Assembly: GCA_037367355.1 (NCBI GenBank)
Contig: CM074702.1
Coordinates: 2,108,001 to 2,172,000 of the forward strand
From: Neoscytalidium dimidiatum
Lineage: Eukaryota > Ascomycota > Dothideomycetes > Botryosphaeriales > Botryosphaeriaceae
Direction: 5' to 3'
DNA length: 64,000 nucleotides
Below the pieces are notes generated by a model. It searched no databases. It had not been told where the DNA came from and saw only the letters and a list, made by a program, of their open reading frames with translations. Shown here piece by piece: positions 47,496 to 59,123 of this stretch; position 1 is the stretch's first letter, and each line of letters begins with the position of its first letter. The translations under genes were made by a program, and so were the position numbers.

Positions 47496-48809
47496 TCCTG
47501 TTCCAATCTCACTCTTTTTTTCTACAGATGCTCGCTCACGAAGTGCTAAAGCACTATCATTGTGCACGTTATGTTTTATTTCTTTTCTATCATTCTCCTT
47601 CCTTTCTTTTCTTCCCCCCTGTCTCTTAGCTGGCACATAAAATGAACAGTAAGGGTCGTCTCGTAATTACTCAATCTAAAACTATGGAAAAATAGTAGTG
47701 AGTTGAGTGATGGATTTTCCTGTAGTATTTTGACAGACTTATTGTAAACAAGGAGAATTTCCATGCCGATCACATATGTATATTACCGTCGAATTCAAAA
47801 GTACGACGTTGCACCGTTTCCAGTGCTGGCTAGTGGCCTTATTATTGTCCCACTATCACATTACCTCTACAGCTGTCACGCCTTGAGTCTACCCTGTAAC
47901 AAGTCAGTTCAGCCACATTCATGCGCAGAAATACGTGGTGGAGGCAAATAAAAGTATGCACCAAATATTCGCTAAAGTGAAAACTCTGATCCAAGCTGCT
48001 ATACTAATAGATGAAAAACATATGCAACGAACAAACATTTCAGACGTCACATATTGGGCATTTTCTTCATGCTGTTAGTTTAAGGTTTACTTATTAAGCA
48101 GAGAAAGGAAGGGAACTCCCATTTCAGCGAGGACCAACCATAAAGAGGAATAATATACGACAACGAAAGCGACGACGACCACAATCCGAATGCGACTAAT
48201 AGGCTCCCATCACACTAGTGTTCCAAGACTTGGCGCCCCACAGCTACAACCATACAAGGACCCTATTGCGATGCCACCGGCCTCGTTCTAGACCTTGTAA
48301 TCTTTCTAGTATACACCTCAAATGGCTTTGTCGACTTACAGCGGACCAAAGGTAAGAGGACACAATTTTGATCAACAAATGCTATGAAGTGCGCAGGTCG
48401 TGTTCGGTTTTCTCACCAGAGCATCTCGACTGAACAAGTCTCGTAAACCATAAATCAGTGTCTTAACACTCTTTTTAGGGATGAAATAGATCATCTTCTA
48501 GAAAGACACCAGAATATAAAAGGGCACCATCAGTCGCTAGAGAGTGAGGTTCAATACAAACCAAACTTGACCCTCCCGTGCCACCTTTCCGAAACTCTTC
48601 CTTGTTCCAAACAGCATGGCGGCAACTTATTCATTCATCAGCTATACTCCGGCCCTCCTTACAGCCGCAAAAGCAGTACGCCTAACCTCACACACTATCA
48701 TCACAAAACTCCACTGACAGAATCATCAATCCGTCAACCCCAACAGTCCTTCACAACGCGTCGTGACGAGGCCGGCCGGGGCGGCGGCGCGGGACCACCA
48801 GCAGGCTAT
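47496..48809. other. intergenic, one repeat copy inside
   Basis: No gene seen. It contains at 47789-47855 a segment shared with an intron of the transporter at 59.6 kb. Confidence 0.55.
47789..47855 (+). repeat. Short dispersed repeat, copy 1 (copy 2 inside a transporter intron at 59.65 kb)
   Basis: The core AAAAGTACGACG...GCAC...TTTCCAGTGCTGGCTAG plus TGGCCTTATTAT matches 59654-59720 at most positions. CAGTGCTGGCTAGTGGCCTTA is identical in both. Confidence 0.7.
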
Positions 48810-49390
48810 GGGGAACTTCTCCGCCGCGCAGGCGGCGGATGACGGCGATGGAGGGTGTGTCTGTCGCCTACAACGGGTCTTACAGCGCCGGCGGCGCGAC
48901 CAAGCCGGGCGGGTTGGCGCGCGGCTCGGGGTCGAGCGTGGGCCCCGGCTGCTCGGGCAGAAGTACGTCGCCGTTACCGACTACGTGGGACGGACGGGCG
49001 GGTGAACTTGCTGGTCCACAGGCAGGTGGATGAGGGAGGGCTCGCCGAGCACGAGCGCGGCGCTGGTCTGGGTACGCGCGGATCGATGTGTCGGAGGATG
49101 GGGTCTGTACTTTCGCCTGGGAGCTGTCGGTGAGGGCTACCCACATGACTGCGCTGTCCACGATGACCGGGATGTTCTACTTTTATACTCAAGATGAAAA
49201 GTTAGCGAGCCGAGGGCAATATGTCTGGTATGTTGCGGCGTACGACTTCACGACCGGAGAGGAAGGCTGGCGCGCGAGGATGGGGCCGGGTGGTAGCTAC
49301 CACCCTAATGTATCGCACATTCATCTAGGGCCCAATGAGAGGATATATAAGGATGTCAATGGTGGTATGGCCTGGATGCAAGATGCCTGA
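48810..49390 (+). pseudogene. Fragment of a secreted beta-propeller (PQQ-like) protein, several frameshifts
   Basis: Successive plus-strand frames read VSVAYNGSYSAGGATKPGGL, LLGQKYVAVTDYVGR, RVNLLVHRQVDEGG, STSAALVWVRAD and finally WELSVRATHMTALSTMTGMF. The last continues FYFYTQDEKLASRGQYVWYVAAYD to TGA at 49388-49390. The order matches a family of fungal secreted proteins built of propeller-like repeats, as I remember it. At least three frame changes are needed and the N-terminal half is missing, so the copy is dead. GC content is high here while the flanks are lower. Confidence 0.65.
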
Positions 49391-49867
49391 TTATATACAA
49401 GTAGAACCTGATACACCCAGATGTCGACGGGGGCGTAGTAAGCGGGAAATCTTCATAGGGTCCCGCGGGAAAGTCTCGATAGAGAAGATCGAGTGTCTCT
49501 TTTTTCTTCCTTTTAGTATCATAACACCATTTTCCAAAGCTTGCATGGGCTGTAAAGATTATCCTTCATAATCACGTGTGCGTACATTGGGTCTGACTTG
49601 CAATCAGACAATTCAACCACAGCTATTCGCGAATGGCCCTAGCGGAAGGCGAGTTGAACCGTGCAACAGACATTTGCCAGTAAAGAGCCTTATGTCCAAG
49701 GCTTCTGTGGCAGAGTTCGGTACGCAAATGCTCCTACCAAAGTCGATGGGGTTGCCTGGTGGCTGAGAAGGGTCGGGGACACGGCTTGGCCCCCAATCTG
49801 ACTCCATGCACGATAACGGAGAGGCTCGCTTGCGCTATGGCCCGTTTCGTGGTGGCTGCATCCAAAC
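49391..49867. other. intergenic, no gene supported
   Basis: Nothing convincing. A 5-bp hairpin at 49592-49608 resembles a tRNA anticodon arm but lacks the other arms. Confidence 0.5.
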
Positions 49868-52800
49868 GTGCGGAGGAAGAATGGGGCTGAGCACAGCCCG
49901 GTAATCCAACCAGCCTTGTTTGCGAGGCTGCTGCCTGTCGTTAAAAGGCTCAGCCTGGCCGGCTACCGCGCTGCGCTCGCCCCGCAAAGGGATGTGAGCT
50001 CATCCTGTACGATCCCCTCGCTGGATGCTGGTGACCTGGATAGACAAACGCCATGGTACTGTAACAATCCTTCTGTTCGACCGAGAGGGCTAGCGCAGGG
50101 CAACGCTGCAGTGCGCCGGCATCATGTGCATGCTTCGAAACAATCACTAACGCATGCCGGGCGCGGCGAGAAAAAGGACATCGTGAGTCCCGTGCCCAAC
50201 AGGAACTCGAGTCTGGCCGCGGGCGGAGACGGGAGCATCGCGGCGCGCATGGAGTCCAATTGCGACGACGTGCATCGGTCAGCCTCGCCGTCCATATTCA
50301 CCCTGTCCAAGGGCCGCAACAACCGCCTGTCGATCCTGAGCGCCCGCAGCCTTGCGGACCGCACGACGTCCCCGCCACCTTCCTACGATGGACTTGCCGG
50401 TCTGCCTAACGGGGCGCAGATGCTGCCGGCCGACAATGAGGCGCGGGCCGATCAAGACGTCTCCGCCGCGCTGGACGCGCATCTCCCGCTGACCATCTCG
50501 AACAAGGGATGGTCGGAGGTCGAGTCCGTGTCGAAGCAATTCCTGCTGGAAAACCTTCCCGGCTGGCTCGCGTCCATGCCGGAGCCCTCGGGAGACCGCA
50601 AGAGGCCGGCCACCCAGCAGAAGCCGCTCTCGCAGCTCATCAAGGCCGGGGTGCGGAAGAGCCACAAAGGACTGGTACTGCGGTTGCTCAGACGCACCCA
50701 AGATGCGGACGAGATAGCCGATCTCCGATTGGGTACCACGGCAGTCAAGGATGAACCTGCCGTCGATGAGGGACTGGCAGAGTTGCCTGAGCTGGACGCC
50801 ACGCCGGCGGCAAGGGTCGTCCATCAGGTTCCTGGCATCCATGAGGCTCCGACTGAGCCGCCTGTCTACGAATTACCTACTACTGTCACTCTGATGCCGC
50901 GCCAGGGCGAGCCGCCCTCGAATGAGCAGGCGGACGAACAGGCATCAACCCCTCAGGCGGAACAAGACGATGAAATAGTCTTTCAGCTGTCTCCAACTGA
51001 AAGTCTCCTTCGTACTCTCTCTTTCGGGCCGGAGGAGGCATCGGCCTGGTCAGAGCCCGTTATTGACACGAGCGATTCGGACCACTCCGCGCTGTCCAGC
51101 ATTGTACCCACACCGACCAAGGGGCTATCTGTCAGACATTTCTCACGCAAGGTAATCAAGAGATCCCAGCCACACGATGCAGACCCGGCCGGAGGTGCTG
51201 CTGGGTCTAGGATGCTCCCGCTCGACATGGAGAGCTTGAACCGGCGGTTGCTGGAAAGTTCCGGCAAGACCGCTGGAAAAGACGAGACAGACGAGGAGGG
51301 GGGAAAGGAAAGTTCCCCCGAATTCGAAGGAAGGGGACCATCGTTTGCTTCCCATGAAACAGAGAAGTCACAAGAGACGAAATTCAGCACCGAGCAAGCA
51401 CCGAACGTGGAGGGCGTATCGTCCGCCTGCAGGCTCGACCCCGGAGACGACCCTCGTGGTTTCTCTGCATCGGGACCAATTACGAACAGCTCAGAGCCCT
51501 TGGGCGCTGACGCAAGGAGCACTCCCACTCATCGGCGCCCGGGTAGCGCCGATCATCTAACGGTCGAAACGGCGGCGAGCAAACCAGAGTCGACGTCGGG
51601 AACGAGCCGAGGCGCCTCGGCGCAGGAACGGGTTGGCGCTAAGGCATGTTTGCAGGTCCCTGGAGCGCCTGAAAAACTCAGAATATCTACCAACTGTGGT
51701 ACTGGATCCGCCGGCGCTGTCACGACCTCGTCGGCGGTGCCAAGCCCCGCTCATGGCGCTGTTGCGCGCCGTCACTCGCCGCAGCTGCCGCGGAATGAGG
51801 CCCAGCGACCTCAGTCGGCTTCGCAGTTTGGCGAAAATGAGAGCGTTCTCCCTGCAGCGTCGCGTATGCACGAGCCGGGGGATGGAAGCCAGGGTACGTT
51901 TGACGGATCTGTCACGTTGCCAACCCTGAACATACCCGAGCCCGACAGCCCGGGTGACAGCTTATGGCTGCCGTCCAACATCGAGATCAGGCCATCTCCA
52001 GAAAAACGAAGCCCGCTGTGCAGCCTGCTGTCCCACGCGTCAAAAGCAATCATCTCACAGATCGGCCGGGTAGCAACAGGGCTGTACGACGCGTACGGCC
52101 CGGAGAAGCCCGTCCCGAAAGACCATGTCCGCGTCCGCTGGACCTGCGTGAGCGCATCGACGGTCCCTGAGAATCATGTGCGTTAGCTAACCAACCTCTC
52201 CCGTCCAGACCTGCGGCAAGCAGCTGCACGACGACTTCATCGAGCGCCGCCGCGGCGCCGCGCGAGAGCTGGAAGCCTACCTCAACCGGCCGCGCGCCCA
52301 CACGTCGCCGCACATGAGCCCGTCTCACCGCAGCAACAGCAGCGCGCACAGCAGCTTCTCGGACCCGGGCCAGGTCTTCAGCGCCAACCCGTCCCAAACC
52401 CCTTCCCCGGCGACGACGTGGGGCTCCCTGGGCGGCGGCGGGGACGCGTCGCCGTCGTCCGGCTACAGCCCCACGGCGCTCCGCCGCAGCAACAACCCCT
52501 TCTCCGTGCGCGTCGGCGCGCTGCCGCCCACGCGCTGGCTGCTGACGTGCGCGGACGAGGGCCAGTTCACGACCAAGCTGTCGCACGTCGACGCCACGGA
52601 GACGCGCATCCGGTCCGACAGGGACCTCGCGATGGCGGTGCGCGGGCTGTACCAGCACGTCAACCGCAAGTGGTGGCGGCTGCTGCGCCTGCGGGGGCTG
52701 ACCAGCATCGAGTTCGTGCAGGTAAGAATGAAACATCTCTCCCATCCCTCGCCACCAGGATCCATTCCCCCCGCCCCGGAATCTCTTTGACGGAGCGTGT

Positions 52801-53237
52801 TCCAGTTCGAAGTCCACCGCAACCGCGTCGTCGACATCCGCAAGTGCCCGGACATGCCGCCCACCAAGGTCCACGGCCAGGCCTACGACTTCGAGCCGCA
52901 CGACCTCGTCCCGCCCGTCGGCGCGCAGTACCTGATGCACCTGTTCCAGCACCCCGAGGATTACGACGGGGAAGTCATCACGTACGCGCGGGCGCCGAAG
53001 AAGCGGAACGCCCGTTTGGATGTCGGTGTCGGCTGGGGCATCAACCTGGTGGAAGGGTTCCTGCCGGACCACGTGTGGATGCTGGTGATGGGATTTTTCG
53101 TCGTGGGGAGCTCGATGTTCGCGGTCGTGTGGGCGTGCAGGCGGGAGGGCGACGTGCAGGGCGCGTTCGGCGTCGCGAGTTGGATGCTGACGCTCGCGGT
53201 GCTCCTTGTCGGGTGGGCGCAGGCGGCGTTGGGGTGA
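49868..53237 (+). CDS. Fungal-specific protein with disordered N-terminus and two C-terminal membrane helices
   Basis: Exons 49868-52147, 52209-52721 and 52806-53237 (introns 61 and 84 nt, phase 0) give up to 1074 residues; Met at 50249 is an equally good start. The first 750 residues are low-complexity, Ser/Pro/Glu-rich and presumably disordered. The conserved part starts at VRVRWTCTCGKQLHDDFIER and includes RDLAMAVRGLYQHVNRKWWR, then FVQFEVHRNRVVDIRKCPDM. It goes on through DFEPHDLVPPVGAQYLMHLF and GWGINLVEGFLPD. Two membrane helices follow (about 1020-1042 and 1050-1072). This C-terminal module recurs in many ascomycete proteins of unknown function. The TCTCG motif suggests a metal or fold-stabilising site, which is inference. 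Confidence 0.85.
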
Positions 53238-53429
53238 TTTGAGATGGTAGGCGAAACAAAAACCGGCAGAGCCACGGCATTGGAAGCTGGATATGGTGGA
53301 AAGCTGATGTTGTTACATGTGCTGCGTTGCTTAGGGATATCCGTCTCATAACGTCATGCGGCTCGTGGTATATGTGTATATATGCGCGCAGATAATAAAG
53401 ACAACGAAGAACAAACGCCCCCGCCGCTC

Positions 53430-55608
53430 TCACACGTGGCCCACATCTCGCCGTCCTCCATCGCCCACCGGCGCGCCTGTTATCCGCTCTGCCGTCACCG
53501 CCAACCCGATCTCCGCCTGCGACCCGCCGTCGTCTTCATCCACCACCACCTCCTCCTCCTCCTCCTCGTCTCCGTGCCCCGTCGACGGCGGCGACTCCTG
53601 CCGGTACTGCCCCAGCTGGTACGACATCGGCGACACCTCCCCCTCCCCCTCCCCCGGCCCCAGCCGTATCGGCGACATCTCCGGCAGCGTCTCCAGATAC
53701 CACACGCCCGCACCTCTGCGCCGCGCATGCCGCTCAACGTCCAGCGCATCCACCGCCTGCTGCTGCCGCCGATACCCGCGCGGCGGCGTCGCCACGCCGG
53801 TATACACCGTGCCGCCGAAGCCCGGCTGCGGAGGATAGGCCAGCCCTGCATCGTCTTCCAGCCCCTTCGCCACAGCGTCCCGGATCGACGCCGCCGGCGT
53901 GGTCGGTGTCGTGCCCGTCGCGCCCGCAGACAGCGAACGCACGCTGCCGGCGTTGGTCGTCGTCGTCGTCGTCGTCGTGGCCGTGGAGGCCAGCGTGGTC
54001 GACAGGAGCGTCGTCGCGTCGTCGTCGTCGTTGTCCGCGCCCATCTTGCCGCCGGCGCTCCTCCGACGCGCCGCGCCGCTGTTGCCGTTGGCTGCATCGC
54101 TCAGCTCGATGTGCCCGCCGCTCGCGCTCCCGCTCCGCTTGCCGCGCTTCTTCCTGCCGCCGAAAAGGTAGCCCGACGACGCCGAGCGCGACCGCGAGCG
54201 CCTACCGCCGCCGCCGCCGCCGCCGCCGCCACCTGCCCTGGAGCCGAGGCTGAGCGACGACGAGAGGTAGCGGAAGAGCGAGAGCGTGCCGGACCAGGCG
54301 CGCGAGCGGGCGAGGTCGCGCGCGTACGAGTGCAGGGCCGGCGCGCTGGCGCACAGGATGCCCAGGTGCGTCTCGACGACCGTCCAGGCGAAGACCGGGT
54401 GCGCCGCCCAGGTCGAGTCGTAGGTCGAGTAGAGGAGGACCGTGTAGTAGAGGCGCAGGACGCCGGCGATGCAGGGGCTGAAGATGGAATTCTTGGTCAG
54501 CGGAGTGGTTCCAAAGGGGTTTGATGCGAGCCTTTTTCTTTTTTTTTTTCCTTTTTCAGTGGGAGTTGCGCTCTCGATGAACTGACAGCCTAATAGCCTT
54601 TTTTTGCCACTTTTTCTTTTTGGCGAAGAGAGTTTTCGAAGATAAATCAGGAATAAAAAAAAAAAAGACCGGTTTGACAGCGCTTACAGGATCCCGAGCC
54701 CGAGCAGGCACCCGAGAAGAACTTTCTTCTTCTTGGGCATCTGCAGCTTCCACAGTAGGACGGACGGCAGGCCGCAGGCGATGAAGTCCTGCAGAATGGA
54801 GATGGCGTTGGCGGCGACGGTATTGGCGGCCTCGTCAAGGCATTTGTACGTGTTCTGCGAGCTCCAGACGATGTCGAACTGCAGCCAGTAGGCCGGGAAC
54901 GGATAGCAGGTCAGGAACAGTACGACAGAGAAGACGAGCAGGTAAGCGGCCACGAAGAGGATGTTGGCTTGCACAAGCCGCACGAATTTTGACGTGTAGG
55001 TCGGCCCGCCCGCGAGGCGGCGGTAGAAGAAGAGGATGCTGATTTTGGTCAGGCATGTGCTGGTCGAGTTGAGCTGTTCAATTACGAGGACCATCTAGCG
55101 GTGGAGGTGAGTGGCTTCGCGTCGTTGAGCAGATGCTCGGGCGCGTTGTGCTCACCTTTCGTGCACGCAGCGCCATTGGCTGCGTGAGGTCCCAGGCATG
55201 GCGATCGTATCCATAGCGAACGAAGCCTGTCGGGGCATCGTAAGCATAAATCAAATAAGCGTATCGCGCGACTCTAAAGGCGATCGCGCAAATGCTGCGA
55301 CGCACCCAAAATAATAGAAGCATCGACCCCAGTTGCAAACAACTGCGCGAGATTAGCATATGCCGAGGAATCCCGTGGGAGTGGTACGGTATACAAACCA
55401 TGGCGAAAATGATTAAGGCGTCGTCGATGCCAAACGTCCGTCGCCGTATCCTGATATGTGTGCGCAGGATGACAAAGACGAGACATATTGTTAGAAAGAA
55501 CCCAATGAGCACTACGAGCCCCCATCCACGCCGTATTCCATGCGGGAACTGAGAAGTCTGCCATGAAAGGACAAGCTCAAGAGGAGGTCTGAGGGAGTGA
55601 AGCAGCAT
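53430..55608 (-). CDS. Fungal rhodopsin-like integral membrane protein (seven helices, PTH11-related class)
   Basis: Five exons: 55608-55399, 55342-55306, 55226-55156, 55094-54688 and 54477-53430 (introns 56, 79, 61 and 210 nt). Phases agree and give 590 residues. Visible helices and landmarks are GLVVLIGFFLTICLVFVILR, FGIDDALIIFAM, GYDRHAWDL, STCLTKISILFFYRRL, NILFVAAYLLVFSVVLFLTC and AGVLRLYYTVLLYSTYD. The ETHLGILCASAPAL block marks the family. The last 260 residues are cytoplasmic low-complexity sequence with Gly, Thr and Glu runs. No CFEM domain is present. Family members are surface-sensing, GPCR-like proteins; the ligand is unknown. The fourth intron is long and holds A/T homopolymers. 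The CGC/CCG run at 54205-54230 encodes a polyglycine stretch. Confidence 0.88.
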
Positions 55609-58600
55609 AGCTGCCTCGAGCAGATTGCAGCTATCCCTCCGAGTTTCGAGATCTGGGGATTGTTGGCTTTCAAAGTTGCACCTTCTTTTGGTGAGCTTAT
55701 GTTTGGTCGAGCTTGACGGTTCCTGATCGGCGACGCGCGACAGCACACGGGTGTGGCGCAACACGACAGCCTGAAGAACGGATAAAGTTAGTAAAAGGCG
55801 TGGATTAGAAGCCGGAGAGCCTGGTTCTGGAGTCCTACCTATGTGCATGGTAATGATGGATGTTAATCTAAAGAGATTGTCGGCTGCATGCTCTTACGGT
55901 AGAGGGTCAGCGGTCTAGATGAAAGTAGGCAGCACCAACAAGGTATTAAATGTCAGACAAGTAGGGCAAGCCTAAATGAAGAGATCTCGCTCAGTCGGCC
56001 CTCATGGATCCCTCTCCTGTGCCTGCTGGGAGGGGCGTGCTCCAAGACTTGGTAGCGATCATCGTAGTGTCGCACCATCTGTGCCAACAGTGCCGATGCT
56101 GTAGAGAAATTAATACCGTTAGCTGCAACTGCACTAAGAAGGTCGGCTTACGGGGGTGCTCGTTAGCTAAACTCTAATCACTGCGCCCTTGCAGGAACGC
56201 CCCCACAGTCCCTCGTCGACCCTAGTTTCCTGCACATTTCTTGAGAACTTCGCGGACCTATCCAGAGAAATTTTCGAGCATTTTTCTTTCCAAGCAGTGC
56301 TTCCTTTTGCTAAGTGACACGCCAAATCGTATGATCTGAGAGGGGTGTGATTGCTCTTTTTTGCGCAGCTGCTGTGTGACCCCTTGCCCGCAGCCGTATT
56401 CCGTCAATCGCACTGCATAAACGGGCGCTTAGAGCCAATCAGATTCACGTCGACCCTTGTCCGTGGCCGCGTAGGAGTGTCAGCCTTTGCCGGGGCCGCG
56501 AACATGCCGAGTGCACGATTGTCTCGGCCGCTGCCGCGATGGCGAAGCGTCGGGGCTTGCGGCGGGGAAGCGCGTGAGCGTCATACCCCTGGTCAACAAC
56601 GGCTCCACTGCCCAATTACGGCATATGCTCCTGATTGCGCCGCGATTTATCTATAGACTGTGGCGCTCGAAGATCGTACAACCATTGAGTGATACAGGAG
56701 AAAAGTGGGCTGGCGGCGGTGATCGAGCATGCTGCAGATAGGCTCGAGCCGTTCACCCATCGCCTACCGATTCTGCACGCCTGGGTTTAAGCTTTTCCAA
56801 CGTCTGTGCTGCCTCGAACTACTCTTGAACCGCGAAACAAGGCCACATACGGAGATACACTACGAAGCGAAGGCGCCGCTGACGGCGGATGCAGTCCTCC
56901 CGTCATCCCCGCGTGGGACCCGCGTGCTTCAGGAGAGTCTTGCCGCGAGGCCATCTCCACGTGGAGAGCCTAGCCTCATCTTCAACCTTGTGGTAACGTG
57001 GCTGGGCAGACGGCACGCCGGCAAGGCTCATTCAGACTGCTTAGCTTCATGCGGGACCGTTATCTCTCAAGCTTCATCCTGATGTGTAAATACTGAATAC
57101 GGCAAAGTACAACACAGTAGTGCTTTCCCACCCTACTCATTAGAGAGTGCGATGCCGCGACCCGTTCAGCCACCCCGTTAGAGACCCGCGACGTTGTCAT
57201 CACACAGCTTCCGAGCGAGTATTCAAATCTTTGCGCCCAAAGGAGATCTCTTCAGCCGCAATAGAGAACTTCTAACAATGCAAAGAGCTCATACAGAGTT
57301 GTGCTGCTGAGCTGAGAGTGTCTAAATAATCGCATCTTAGGAGATGCCCGGTGTTGCGCGTTGGCTTGCAAGGATTGCGGCCACCATATGTAGATGCTTC
57401 CCGCAAATTCAGGTAGATCGCGGAAACTAATCAAATGCTCTGACCGGGAAGTGGGGCCGCCTTGAGTCTGCACTCGAGACTGCGCCATCACGCTGTGAGA
57501 TTGATTTGTATGATCGTCACCAAGATCGATCTGTAAGCGACTCGTTCGGATTACTCGCCGACGTTTCTTCCCTTCGGTGCATGTTCTCCCGCTACAGAGT
57601 GGATTTGTCGACTTCGGTTAAAGCCACTCTCGAACGCATCTTTCTCCCGTCTAGGAATGTGCTGCAAGCACCGCTTTCTGGCCCCTCGACGGCAAAAGCA
57701 ACACCTACGACAAATACTGAAGATCATGCGCGAATCGGCGGAGAAGACCATGACTCGACCGCATTGAGGAAAAATTCCCTCTCCGCCCAGCCCTTTCAGC
57801 TGCATATTCAGCCCTAAGCCCCACGGCAACGTTCTGTAGCATGTTTCAGACCTGGGTAGCGGCAGCGCCCGCAACCCTGCTCGAGAGGGAGCCCTGGCTT
57901 CCGCGGATCATGCCTCAGATGGGATCGCTGTTGATCTCAGCGGCATGAAGCCGACAAGCACTTCCGATCTGGTTTAAACTTCACATGCCTCGCCCAATGT
58001 GCCCCTGCCCAGCACCTTGACAGTCCAGGCAATTCGGCAGTTGGTGCCCCGGTTCTAGCTCCTGGTGGTCTCGGCTCCTGCAAGCCTTACCGGCTCTGGC
58101 ACCGGTAGTAATGTCTTTCAAGCGAGGTGACCCCCGCTGTCCCGGAACACTGCCGATTCCGACGTTACTAAATCCGAGGCAGCGCAGCTACGATTACTCT
58201 CTGACACGAGCTAACGAGAAACTGCCACAAAAAAAAAACCCCCCCCCACAGCGAATATCTATGGGACATCTTTGAGCCTCATTTAATGCTGAAGTCTTCT
58301 ATTTTTCTGTCTGAGCCGAGAAATCGATCAAGTACCAATGTCTCTGCATCGATCTCTAGTTCGCATGAAATTACGTGAAGATCAGATGGAAGACATCAAG
58401 TATGAGTTGAGAAATCATATATTGCCTTCCGATCTAGTCTACTTTGTTGTGAATGCATTCCTTTGAGAAGAACTACTGTTGTCATTAGAGAAGGATCCTC
58501 TCGAAGAAATATCGCACTGGGCCTATTAGATTTGAGAGCGCTACGACTCATTTCCATACTTTAATTCGTAGCGGAAGACCTTTGACCAGCCTGACGGAGC

Positions 58601-59123
58601 ACAAAACCCCAACGAAAGTGATTTATGTAACGATGGGGTTTCGAGTATGAAAGCTTAGCGCGTAGTCAAAATTGTACTTCTTAAAGGGTGGCATCCTTAC
58701 TCTACGCTCGAATTCGAAGAGAAATATTAGAGCTAGCTGTCCGACTTGTCCAATTTATGTTGATAATTCGATCTGCAATCCCCACGTTTTGCCGACCGGC
58801 TATGATCTGACATCAGCCCCCGCACAAAAAGGTGAAAGCCGCTAGGCCGTTGGACGACGGTTGCCCCACTCTTGTCTTGTATCCGAGAACAAGGCAATAA
58901 GTGGCCTTACATCATCAGATATTCAACAATCATTGCCTTTTTGACCACGCACACCTGCGAGGGGCTGTTTTCGGTTTGCTTAAATGGGTAATTCCCGTCG
59001 GGTATTTTCGTCGAGGACGACAAGCGAGGCCTTCCCCAGATTTCCCCGCATCATTGCACCTGTTCCATTGATGGAATATGAGTGCGAGTCACTCAAGATC
59101 TTTTGTGAGCGGGCTGTGCACTC
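55609..59123. other. 3.5-kb gene-poor region
   Basis: Frames such as 56351-56656, 56729-57082 and 57506-57817 have no motif and no splice partners. An A9C9-type homopolymer junction lies near 58228-58248. The last part is the promoter of the 59124 transporter. Confidence 0.5.

Noticed and set aside
49592..49608. TCTGA-CTTGCAA-TCAGA hairpin resembling a tRNA anticodon arm (Ala TGC, or Cys GCA on the other strand)
   Set aside because: No D arm, T arm with GTTCRA box or acceptor stem at the right distances on either strand.
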